Assembly: GCA_950059285.1 (NCBI GenBank)
Contig: CATLTV010000024.1
Span: forward strand, 1 to 41,262
Source of the DNA: an uncultured Pseudomonadota bacterium
GTDB lineage: Bacteria > Myxococcota_A > Bradymonadia > Bradymonadales > Bradymonadaceae
Direction of reading: 5' to 3'
Length of the DNA stretch: 41,262 bases
Both the position numbers and the translations under genes were made by a program. This document shows positions 16,483 to 23,937 of the stretch, piece by piece. Numbering within the stretch: position 1 is the stretch's first letter; every line of letters starts with the position of its first letter. The notes under the pieces are model-generated. The model was not told where the DNA came from, searched no databases, and worked only from the letters and a program-made list of their open reading frames with translations.

Positions 16483-18276
16483 CTAAGAGTTTATTTTTTG
16501 CGTAAATTTGCGTGTGGCGACATCGGCGCAGGCGTTGACGACATCTTGCCAGGTACGGCAACCAAAGACGGACCAGTCTTCGGGGAGGTTGTAGCCGACG
16601 CTTGATGCGTTGCCATTGAGGATGACAGTGCCACCGCCTTTGAATTCATTTTGGACACGAGCCAGAATGGAGGTGACCTGTTCAAGAGGATAGATGCGTG
16701 GGTTTTGGAACCAGGTATCGATGCCATCATCGGAGAGGATTACGGTGTGCACCACATTGGATCGATCCTGGTGGGAGTTGAGCGCGGTTTCCCAGTGTTT
16801 TACGGGGAACTGTGTACCTCCTCGGATGCTGTGGCATAGGGTGGAGAGGACGGTTTCCTTGGATGTGCTGAATGTGTTGGTAGAGAGGAGGTTGCGTTCA
16901 TCATAGCTCCAGATGGTGACACGCACCGCGCCGCCCTGTCGAAGGACGCTCAGGGCAAAGATGAACGCACCCAGGGCGATGTGACTCATGGAGCGGTGTG
17001 GGTCGGGCATACTCCCCGAGGTGTCGACGTAGATGTCGAGGTCAATGGGGAAGGGTTCGGCCCCGAGGGGTTCTGGATCAGAGCCATATTCCCAGGCGAC
17101 CGTGTTGACGCCAGGGATGGGATGTCCGCTACGAATGGAGGACTGGAGCCAGTCGATCTCCTCGATGGGGTCGCCAAGGGACCATTCTTTGAGTGATTCG
17201 GGGTAGAGTTCGGAGTGTCCGCCACGGTCGGCAGTGAAGCTGACGAGGTGGGCATTGGCCATGGATTCGTAGTAGTTGATGATGATCTCGGTGGGGGAGA
17301 TGATCATGCCAGCAGCGGTGCCATTGATCATATCGGATGCGAGGCGAGGGGAGTAATCGGGGAATGTGGGTGACTTGCTGCCAGTGAGGGATGCTTTGGA
17401 TTGTTTGGCGAGGATGCGTTTGGCCTGTTCTGCGGCGTTGTCCATGGACATCATACCACCAGATCGGAGCCATTTGCGAAGCTCGTCGGCGTCTTCAGGA
17501 GTGGCGGCCACGAGGTTATCGAGGCTCTGGGGTTGGGAGTTTTGAGGTGATGGATGTTCACTGTCAGCGTTCGCCAACAACCTACACGCCAATGTGACGT
17601 AAGGGATCAAATCAGCTCCTCGCCTGCCCTCGCCGTGTAGCTCATAAATGGCGCACAGCGCTTCGGAAAAAACGTTATATTTTTCAAAGCTTTGAGTGAA
17701 TCCAACGAACATCGGTTCGCAATTCCAGAGGCGTTCCATTGCGCCAAGCATGAGGCCAAAGGAGAAGCTTTCGATGGGTTGGTTTTTACAGATGCGCTTG
17801 TAGATTTCTGGGCAAGGCAGGTTGTGTTGGGTGACGAGGATGGTGTTGATGAGGAGGTCGAGGGCGATATTGACGTAACCAGGGAGTTTGTTTTTATCCA
17901 TGGAGACCTGTCGTGCAGCAGCGAGATATCGCATCTGATTGGTGAGTCCTGCGGGCGCGACGGCGTGGTGTCCAATTTCGTGTGCCATGAAGGTGAAGAG
18001 GAATTCATCGACATGGAGTGAGCGCATGTGTTTGAGGTTGAGGTTGGTTTCAAATGTGAGCGCGTTGATGCTGGCGAGGCTTTCTTGTGCGTAGTAGGCG
18101 GCCTCTTCCTCGGATGTTTCAATCATGAAAGGGTCGCGCAAAAAGAGTTCATCAAGCCAGATTTGTCCTGCGCGTTGCCAGAGTACGCGCTCCGAGTCGG
18201 AGAGGTCGCGGGTTTTTGGCCGTGAGGAAGAGGAGGTTGATGTACCTGTGGTGTGATGTGATGGCAGGTGGCTCAT
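16483..18276 (-). CDS. vWA protein with zincin-like (DUF2201-type) N-terminal domain
   Basis: This is a 597-aa partner of the MoxR ATPase. The N-terminal half resembles the putative metallopeptidase domain that often precedes vWA-like domains in DUF2201 proteins. It has HEIGHH at 99-104, an HEXXH-type motif inside FTFMAHEIGHHAVAPAG. The C-terminal half is a vWA domain with a complete MIDAS: D418-T-S420-G-S422, then GGTQFP (Thr) and LSDDGIDTW (Asp). It should bind a divalent metal and a protein ligand. MoxR plus vWA pairs act as chaperones or remodellers that load metals or mature complexes (established for RavA-ViaA and methanol dehydrogenase MoxR). Whether the zincin motif is catalytic is unknown. 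The gene starts 5 nt after the preceding stop. Confidence 0.88.
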   Translation of the reverse strand: MSHLPSHHTTGTSTSSSSRPKTRDLSDSERVLWQRAGQIWLDELFLRDPFMIETSEEEAAYYAQESLASINALTFETNLNLKHMRSLHVDEFLFTFMAHEIGHHAVAPAGLTNQMRYLAAARQVSMDKNKLPGYVNIALDLLINTILVTQHNLPCPEIYKRICKNQPIESFSFGLMLGAMERLWNCEPMFVGFTQSFEKYNVFSEALCAIYELHGEGRRGADLIPYVTLACRLLANADSEHPSPQNSQPQSLDNLVAATPEDADELRKWLRSGGMMSMDNAAEQAKRILAKQSKASLTGSKSPTFPDYSPRLASDMINGTAAGMIISPTEIIINYYESMANAHLVSFTADRGGHSELYPESLKEWSLGDPIEEIDWLQSSIRSGHPIPGVNTVAWEYGSDPEPLGAEPFPIDLDIYVDTSGSMPDPHRSMSHIALGAFIFALSVLRQGGAVRVTIWSYDERNLLSTNTFSTSKETVLSTLCHSIRGGTQFPVKHWETALNSHQDRSNVVHTVILSDDGIDTWFQNPRIYPLEQVTSILARVQNEFKGGGTVILNGNASSVGYNLPEDWSVFGCRTWQDVVNACADVATRKFTQKINS

Positions 18277-18281
18277 GATGT

Positions 18282-19172
18282 TTACTTTGAATCAGTGAGG
18301 AAGAGGGCGACCGAGCCATCGAGGGTGAGTCCTGCGAGGGTGTGTGGGCCGACCTGAAACAGAGTGGGGACGACAGAGGGTTGGGGGGAAGGTGTGGTGT
18401 TGGGTTGTTGAAGGTGAAGTGGTTCTGTGAGCCTTGGTTCGGGAGTGTAGCCAAGCAATGCGTTGCTGTGTGTGGGGATGATGGTGTGAATGTCTTCAGG
18501 TTGATTGTAGGCGATGAGGTTGTGTTTGGGATCCATGCCAAGTTTGCTGACAAAGTGCCAGGGTTGTTTACCAAAGGGGTCAATCAAAGCCAGTGGAGTG
18601 AGCTTATGAGTGTCCCATGGGAGGGAGAGCCAGTGCGTGCCCTTGTGTGAGAGCGATGTGGAGTCAAGATGATGGAAATATTCAGGATTTTTTATTGTAC
18701 GTGAAGGTGTGCTTGATGAGGTTTCGCCCGAGATGAGGTAGTGAATGCACTGTGTCAGGGCGTGAGCATCGAGGGTGACGTTGGGTTGTAAGAGTTGTGC
18801 TGAGAGGTAGTCATCCAGTGAGGAGAGCTGGGAAGGATCGGGCAAGGCGGCGACGAAGTTAAAGAGATTGACGGAGGTGATGGGAGTGATGGGAGCAGGT
18901 GCATGTTGGACGAGTCGGATGAAGAGAGTCCAGCGAGTGGCGCTTGCGGCTTCATCAAACCAGCCAAGACGCATGGCAAGTTTGAGGAAGCGAATTTGGC
19001 GAGGCTGTTCGAGGATATCGTGTTGCCACAGGGGGACGAGATCCTTGATGAAGGCGCGCGTGATTCTGGGGTTCCAGTGAGGGACGACATCCTGGAGTGA
19101 GTGCCAGAGTGCGGCGTGAAGCTCGGAGGTCTGGATCAGGGCCTGGTTTAGTTTTTCTTGCTTTGACTTCAT
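18282..19172 (-). CDS. Unknown protein of the MoxR-vWA operon
   Basis: A 296-aa protein lying between the ATPase and vWA genes. Residues 1-170 are helical (ALWHSLQDVVPHWNPRITRA, then RQIRFLKLAMRLGWFDEAAS). The C-terminal 110 residues look beta-rich (WLSLPWDTHKLTPLALIDPF, then HTLAGLTLDGSVALFLTDSK), a pattern that could be a few propeller-like strands. Beta-propeller partners are known in some MoxR-vWA ternary systems, so this may be the equivalent third component, but the match is not strong enough to name. There is no export signal. It starts 57 nt after the ATPase stop and is followed by the vWA gene after 5 nt. Confidence 0.78.
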   Translation of the reverse strand: MKSKQEKLNQALIQTSELHAALWHSLQDVVPHWNPRITRAFIKDLVPLWQHDILEQPRQIRFLKLAMRLGWFDEAASATRWTLFIRLVQHAPAPITPITSVNLFNFVAALPDPSQLSSLDDYLSAQLLQPNVTLDAHALTQCIHYLISGETSSSTPSRTIKNPEYFHHLDSTSLSHKGTHWLSLPWDTHKLTPLALIDPFGKQPWHFVSKLGMDPKHNLIAYNQPEDIHTIIPTHSNALLGYTPEPRLTEPLHLQQPNTTPSPQPSVVPTLFQVGPHTLAGLTLDGSVALFLTDSK

Positions 19173-19229
19173 GGTGATAATGCGCCGCGTGTGTGGTTTA
19201 TCCTGTTGACTTCTAGTGTTTATTTCGGT

Positions 19230-20807
19230 TTATGAGTCTTGAGCTTCAAGCCATGAGGCGTAGGATTGGTAGCGCATGTAGTAGTATTTCAGGGCGAGTA
19301 CGGATTCGTAGAGGAACGCGTCAAGTTCGTAGCGTTTGGCGAGTTTTTGAATGAGTTTTTGAATGTGAGACATGCGCTTTCGCGTGTCTTTGAGGGAGAG
19401 TCCATCGAGGCCCTTGTTGAAGGTTGTCTCAATTTTTGCGACCTCATCATCCATATCACGGCCCGAGGTTTCAAAGCGGTCCATGGCGAGGTCAAAGAGG
19501 TTGCGAATCCAGCCCACGCGGTCCATGCGATAGATGCGGTTATCGGGGTTTTGGAAGAAGGGGGAACGCAGGTTAGGGTGTAGTTTTTCGTGCAAGATGA
19601 AAGGGATAATTTGTCTTACATCTTCGACACTTACTTCGGATTCATTGCGGAACCAGGCGAGTGCTTTTGCAAAGGTGAGCAAGGTCATGAAGGAGCGTAC
19701 CGAGAGGCCCTGATGAGTTTGTGTGCAGAGGTGTTGAGTTTTGTCGCGAGGGCAATCCTGGTTGCAAATTTCGCTAATTTTAACGCCTGAGAGACGAGCT
19801 GTGTCCTTGGATTTGTACTCAAAGATGGGGGAGACGAGGTCACAGAAGTCAAACTGGGACATGAAGTAACGAATGATACGCAGGACCGAGGGGGGAATGG
19901 TGACGGTCATGACATCCTTGGCCATGAGGTCGAGTTCTTCAGGCGTGAAGATCAGCCCTGCGGGGACGACCTCATCGGGTTCAATGCCACGTTCGATACG
20001 GTGCAGGAGCTCATCAAGGAACTGGCTGTTGAACTGGAGGGCCTTGACGACGATGTCGATGCGGTCTTTGAGTGCTTCAATGACCTGGAAGGTGCCGCCG
20101 CCAGCGTCATCGTTGGCGGTGAGGAACCATGCAGAGGGTGGTGAGTAGAGGATCTGGTCAAAGATTTCGGCGTAACCGCTGCCCATGAGTGTGAGCAGTG
20201 AAGATTGTGTGCGGGTGGGGATGCGGTTGTATTCGTCGATGATTTTGACGCGCATACCGATCCATTTGCGCCAGGCGACATTGAGGTCATCGGGGCTTTC
20301 TGCCTTGAGGAGGTCGCCAGGCATGGGAGAGCCGAGCAGGTCGGTGACGGTCATCTGGGGTTGTCCATGTCGGATGGCCTGATTGAGTTCAAGTTTGGTG
20401 TAGCCAGCGAGGATGCCAAGGAGTGTTGCTGTGGCGGTCTTTCCCTTGCCAGGGCCGCCGATGAGGAGCGCACGTTTGCGGACCACAAAGTTGAGCAATG
20501 GGAGCAAGACGTAGGAGCAAAAGGAGTGTTCCGAGGGGAGTGTGACAGAGGAGCCTTCACGAAAGGAGATGGTGAGGTCATCGTGGCGACCGTAGGCGAT
20601 GTCATAATGGGGAGAGATGATCGCGTGGTTGACAATCCAGTAGTATGCCTTGCGTGCTTTTTCGCGAAGTGCAGGGGCATGTGAGACAGGTGTTTCGATG
20701 CCTTCTTCATTGAGGAGTGCAGCGAGTTCCACGAGGTTTGGCGCTGCGCCTTCCTGAGAAGGGAGCGTGGGAGAGGCAGAGATATGTCCGTAACGTTGGC
20801 TGCTCAT
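19230..20807 (-). CDS. MoxR-family AAA+ ATPase
   Basis: A 525-aa AAA+ ATPase. The Walker A is GGPGKGKT at 117-124 and the Walker B is VKIIDEYNRIP at about 187-197, the MoxR form of IDE-x-NR. Sensor 1 is FLTANDD (N232) and the arginine finger region is EALKDRID (R249). The protein is longer than classical MoxR (about 330 aa), with an N-terminal helical extension and a large C-terminal region. A Cys-containing insertion (CNQDCPRDKTQHLC), which might bind a metal, precedes that region. All ATPase residues look intact. It overlaps the upstream gene by ATGA, which implies translational coupling. It is the motor of the operon's predicted remodelling complex. Confidence 0.93.
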   Translation of the reverse strand: MSSQRYGHISASPTLPSQEGAAPNLVELAALLNEEGIETPVSHAPALREKARKAYYWIVNHAIISPHYDIAYGRHDDLTISFREGSSVTLPSEHSFCSYVLLPLLNFVVRKRALLIGGPGKGKTATATLLGILAGYTKLELNQAIRHGQPQMTVTDLLGSPMPGDLLKAESPDDLNVAWRKWIGMRVKIIDEYNRIPTRTQSSLLTLMGSGYAEIFDQILYSPPSAWFLTANDDAGGGTFQVIEALKDRIDIVVKALQFNSQFLDELLHRIERGIEPDEVVPAGLIFTPEELDLMAKDVMTVTIPPSVLRIIRYFMSQFDFCDLVSPIFEYKSKDTARLSGVKISEICNQDCPRDKTQHLCTQTHQGLSVRSFMTLLTFAKALAWFRNESEVSVEDVRQIIPFILHEKLHPNLRSPFFQNPDNRIYRMDRVGWIRNLFDLAMDRFETSGRDMDDEVAKIETTFNKGLDGLSLKDTRKRMSHIQKLIQKLAKRYELDAFLYESVLALKYYYMRYQSYASWLEAQDS

Positions 20808-21496
20808 GGGTGTTGTGATCCTGTCTGTTGAAGATGAAGGTGAAGGTGTTCAAGTGCGCTGCGAAGGAGTGGGGATAGGTGTTCGGGGTGGACGGAGAGC
20901 AGCCATGTGGGCAGGGCGAGCTGCTTCATCATGGCGAGTAAGTGCTCGGGGTGGTCGGATGCGTGTATGGCCTGGAGCTGGTGCATCTGAGCGTGAAGGT
21001 TTTGCAAGTCCTGTTCGAGCTGTCGTGCGTGTGAGATGGCGCTTTCGTATACAGATTCAACAGGTTGATTTCTATATTCTTTTAAGGTGTTTTGCGCCTC
21101 TTCCACGGAGGTGCTGTGTAAAATTTTGGCAAGCTCTTCGGGTGAGCGTATGTAGATGCCCTGTTCAAAAGGGAGGGGCTGTGTGCTGGGGTCAAGCCAG
21201 ACGTGATTTTTATGGATGTCTGGGTTGTGCTGATCTTCCTGTGGAGGAGAGGATGTGTGGACCTCAAGGGGATGATCCTCATGTTCAAAGATGGCAAAGA
21301 TGCCAAGTTCGCTACCACAGCCGTAATCCCAGGAGTCGGTGTGTTGTGCGATCTCGTGGTCGGGCGTGTCGTCCTGGGGGAGTTTTGCGAGGAAGGTGAC
21401 AGTGTGTGCAGTGCAATGTAGGGACTGTCTTGATTTCAAGGCATGAATCAGTGAGGAAGGTCCAAGACTGCGGGTATAGCGAATGGAAGAAGTCAT
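20804..21496 (-). CDS. Unknown His-rich protein, first gene of the MoxR-vWA operon
   Basis: A 230-aa protein of no recognised family. Residues 1-130 look mixed alpha/beta with many His and Asp (HEIAQHTDSWDYGCGSELGI, EHEDHPLEVHTSSPPQEDQH). Residues of about 130-190 form a long Gln/Glu-rich helix with coiled-coil character (ARQLEQDLQNLHAQMHQLQA). A helical C-terminus ends in a His/Leu repeat (LEHLHLHLQQTGSQHP). The His-rich parts could bind metal, which would suit a MoxR-vWA metal-insertion role, but that is inference. The ATG at 21496 has no clear ribosome binding site. Its stop overlaps the ATPase start (ATGA). Confidence 0.78.
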   Translation of the reverse strand: MTSSIRYTRSLGPSSLIHALKSRQSLHCTAHTVTFLAKLPQDDTPDHEIAQHTDSWDYGCGSELGIFAIFEHEDHPLEVHTSSPPQEDQHNPDIHKNHVWLDPSTQPLPFEQGIYIRSPEELAKILHSTSVEEAQNTLKEYRNQPVESVYESAISHARQLEQDLQNLHAQMHQLQAIHASDHPEHLLAMMKQLALPTWLLSVHPEHLSPLLRSALEHLHLHLQQTGSQHP

Positions 21497-21540
21497 AGAA
21501 TGTCACGCGGTGGCGGGTGTCTTTTTCGAAGTATATTCAG

Positions 21541-21546
21541 AGTATA
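21541..21546 (-). promoter_or_regulatory. Possible -10 element for the MoxR-vWA operon
   Basis: On the minus strand TATACT lies about 45 nt before the first start codon of the operon. A weak TTCCAA stands about 15 bp upstream as a -35. A second TATACT-like hexamer lies a few bases closer to the gene. This is the only promoter-like pair in the gap below the tandem hairpins. Confidence 0.3.
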
Positions 21547-21570
21547 AGACTCATCATCAGTTTGGAAGTC

Positions 21571-21623
21571 ATAAAAGAGCGAGCACTTAGTGTTTTTATA
21601 ACACTAAGTGCTCGCTCTTTTAT
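21571..21623. terminator. Perfect hairpin, 24-bp stem (first of a tandem pair)
   Basis: The arms 21571-21594 and 21600-21623 are exact reverse complements with loop TTTAT. It lies between the end of the minus-strand MYXO-CTERM-like gene and the start of the MoxR-vWA operon. It would be the second hairpin met by a transcript leaving the former gene. The arms end in ATAAAAG/CTTTTAT. Confidence 0.72.
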
Positions 21624-21630
21624 TTCAAAA

Positions 21631-21673
21631 AATAAGCAAAGGATTTTAGCTTCGCTAAAATCCTTTGCTTATT
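21631..21673. terminator. Perfect hairpin, 20-bp stem (second of a tandem pair)
   Basis: The arms 21631-21650 and 21654-21673 pair perfectly around the loop TTC. It is separated from the previous hairpin by 7 bases and is unrelated to it in sequence. It lies 30 bases past the stop of the minus-strand gene ending at 21704, so it should be that gene's first terminator. Confidence 0.72.
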
Positions 21674-21703
21674 CAATATCTTGTATGATTTGAAAATGAT
21701 GGT

Positions 21704-22540
21704 TTATGAGGTACGACGTCGGTACAGGAGGCCCACAATGGAGAAGAACAGTACCATCAGAGGGGCGGAGTCAGGTGTGGATGGTGCAAGTTCGGCGCTT
21801 GAGCATGCGACTCCCTGAGTAGATTCACTATCGTCTTCGCCCTGGTCAGTTTTAGACCAGTAGCCCATATCAAGATAATCTTCACAGCAAGCTTGATGAC
21901 CAGCGTCGTATGATTCCCAGTTGCCATCGTCGGGTTTATCGTAGCCCTGATCTGAGCCACTGTCAGGTTCTACAAAATCCATGTCTTCTGTAACAGGAGC
22001 CATATCAGGAGCCATATCTTCATCAAGAGATGGTCCCATATCAGCGCTCATATCAGATCCCATATCGACAGGGTTCATATCAGGGACTGGATCGTAGAAG
22101 AATCTGGAGATGATCTGCCCCGAGTGTACGACGTCGTAGGTGATGCCAGGTGTGAGCGCAGTTTGAACTTCAAAAGCCTGAGGGTGTCCGCATTGGTTGG
22201 CAAAGATTGAATCTTCCTGGAACTCTCCCATCAGGTCAGTGCCATCAAGGGCGAGTAGTTTGAGGTCTTCAGGAAGGATGGGTTCGTTCTCGGGGTCAGA
22301 ACACATGCCTGGAGCGCAACACTGGACGGTGCAACTTGCGAGCAGGAGGGGTTGCTGGTCGATATCAGTCCAGATAGGGACATGACTTGGTGTGGACAGC
22401 GTGATGGCATTGCAGCCAGCGTCCACGACAGTGCCTTCACACTCAAATGAGCAGGTTGCAAAGGCATCATGTGCAATACACAGAGATGCTGCCGAGAGGA
22501 GTATAAATATTAGGTGATGTGCACACATTTTGAACGCCAT
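21704..22540 (-). CDS. Secreted protein with Asp/Met-rich linker and MYXO-CTERM-like tail
   Basis: A 278-aa exported protein of unknown function. The ATG at 22540 (or a second Met four codons on) opens on a signal peptide (FILLSAASLCIAHDAFA). The mature N-terminal domain has paired Cys (CSFECEGTVVDAGC, LLASCTVQCCAPGMC) and is beta-rich. Next comes a low-complexity linker of Asp, Met and Pro (DMGSDMSADMGPSLDEDMAP) and a second Cys pair. The C-terminus has Cys, a Ser/Pro stretch, a hydrophobic helix (PLMVLFFSIVGLLY) and RRRTS, as in MYXO-CTERM tails. It is probably surface-displayed after processing. It is monocistronic, with tandem hairpins downstream. Confidence 0.85.
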   Translation of the reverse strand: MAFKMCAHHLIFILLSAASLCIAHDAFATCSFECEGTVVDAGCNAITLSTPSHVPIWTDIDQQPLLLASCTVQCCAPGMCSDPENEPILPEDLKLLALDGTDLMGEFQEDSIFANQCGHPQAFEVQTALTPGITYDVVHSGQIISRFFYDPVPDMNPVDMGSDMSADMGPSLDEDMAPDMAPVTEDMDFVEPDSGSDQGYDKPDDGNWESYDAGHQACCEDYLDMGYWSKTDQGEDDSESTQGVACSSAELAPSTPDSAPLMVLFFSIVGLLYRRRTS

Positions 22541-22600
22541 ACATAAGCCTCATGGGTGTAATTTCTATATCGTCTTAATGCACTCAGTTTGTATATGAAC

Positions 22601-22628
22601 AGAACCCTTGCGAGATCGCAAGGGTTCT
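22601..22628. terminator. Hairpin, 13-bp stem, with T-rich tail on the plus strand
   Basis: The arms AGAACCCTTGCGA (22601-22613) and 22616-22628 pair perfectly. T-rich sequence follows on the plus strand up to about 22653. It sits between two minus-strand genes, downstream of the RNA ligase gene, so it should end that transcript. The T tail lies on the other strand, so antisense transcripts would also stop here. Confidence 0.6.
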
Positions 22629-22661
22629 GTTTTTGTTTGTTTGTTTTGTTTTTAAAATCAA

Positions 22662-23735
22662 CTAGTTATACTCTGTTCCACCTTTCCTCAGCAGGTAGTC
22701 GTCACTGACACTTTTGAGCTGCACTCGCCCGATTTCAGGATCGCGGCGCTCCTGTTGTGTACGGACTACAACACCTTCACGGATATGTGCTTCGGTGCCT
22801 GAAACAGACTCCTTGCCCGAGGTGAGTTCGAGCATTTTTGCCTTGTCAAATGGACCTCTCCAGAGCACAGGGACACGTTCAAAACCATGCGTTGTGCAAA
22901 ACGCATCAAGTTCATCGTCGTTGAGGTAGCGCCCTTCAGGATCGGTCGGGCCATGGATAAAGACGTCGAACACACGGAACATGTGTGTACCGCGTGTCTT
23001 TTGTCCGTAGGAGAGGTCCTGGACGCCAGCACCAAAGACTTCGCCGAGGATAAACAGTGGATGTTCCGTGTCAGCGAAGCGCTCTTCAATGTGAAGAGCA
23101 CGCGCGACCTGGAGGTAGAGGTTGTGACTGTTTGCCTCGGCATCTGGTTTAAACGCGAGTCCCTTGTGGCCAAGCCCCTTGGAGGCGACGACAAGCTGTC
23201 CATAATCAGGGTGTGCCATGTCTTTTGTGACCATACCAAGCTGGCACCATGTGCCATGTAGCTTTTCAGTGATGACCACGGGTTCGCCAGGTTCGAGTAC
23301 CTCGGGGTAACGTTTAAACGCCTCGATGTCGTAGCGAATACAACGATCCAGACCCGCGCCATAGAGTTCGCCGTTCATGTAAGAGGGGACTATTGGTTCG
23401 TACTTGGTGATGCCAAGGATATCGGTGACATCCTGTCCCTTGTGCCATTCCGGGCGAGCTGCGTAGCAGATGCCCTGAGACAGAACACCGCGCAAACGCA
23501 TGGCGCGTACGCGGTTTTTGGCGCTCCCTGCGAGTTTTCCCACGAGGCCAAGTTCTTCCAGCACGTTTTCGGGGACGATGGAAGCTTCGGGGATATACGC
23601 AGCGAGGTCACCTGTACAAAACTGGCCTTTGGGGACGATGCTGAGGTAGTCACCTACCTGTGCAAGTTCAAGGCGATCAGCGTTTGGATGGGGTGAGATT
23701 TTGAGTTCTTCCACTGTGACTTTAAACGTGGACAT
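22662..23735 (-). CDS. ATP-dependent RNA ligase, Rnl2/DraRnl-like
   Basis: A 357-aa covalent nucleotidyltransferase. The ATG at 23735 has GAGGTC just upstream; the frame runs on to 23807, but that extension has no support. Residues 1-100 resemble the N-terminal OB-like domain of Deinococcus-type RNA ligases (SPHPNADRLELAQVGDY, then PKGQFCTGDLAAYIPE). Motif I is EKLHGTW with the adenylated Lys K158. Later motifs are GEVFGAG (E232), FRVFDVF, EGVVVR (E320) and QLKS (K341). All residues needed for ligation are present. Known relatives seal 3'-OH/5'-phosphate nicks in RNA. The gene stands alone, with no obvious partner nuclease or kinase beside it, so the RNA target is unknown. Confidence 0.88.
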   Translation of the reverse strand: MSTFKVTVEELKISPHPNADRLELAQVGDYLSIVPKGQFCTGDLAAYIPEASIVPENVLEELGLVGKLAGSAKNRVRAMRLRGVLSQGICYAARPEWHKGQDVTDILGITKYEPIVPSYMNGELYGAGLDRCIRYDIEAFKRYPEVLEPGEPVVITEKLHGTWCQLGMVTKDMAHPDYGQLVVASKGLGHKGLAFKPDAEANSHNLYLQVARALHIEERFADTEHPLFILGEVFGAGVQDLSYGQKTRGTHMFRVFDVFIHGPTDPEGRYLNDDELDAFCTTHGFERVPVLWRGPFDKAKMLELTSGKESVSGTEAHIREGVVVRTQQERRDPEIGRVQLKSVSDDYLLRKGGTEYN

Positions 23736-23937
23736 GATGACCTCGCGTGTAGGGTTGAAATGAGCGTGCATAATACAACATGTGTGTGTTGTGCGCCTGT
23801 CTCTCAAGGGTGATGTGGCATGATTTTATTTCATGACATCAAGAAACCTCTTATTTTGAAGCAACAAGACGATACGCCTGCCCGATAACCTTGTGACATT
23901 TCAGCCCCTGGAGGGGGATAACAAAGAAGAGGTTATT

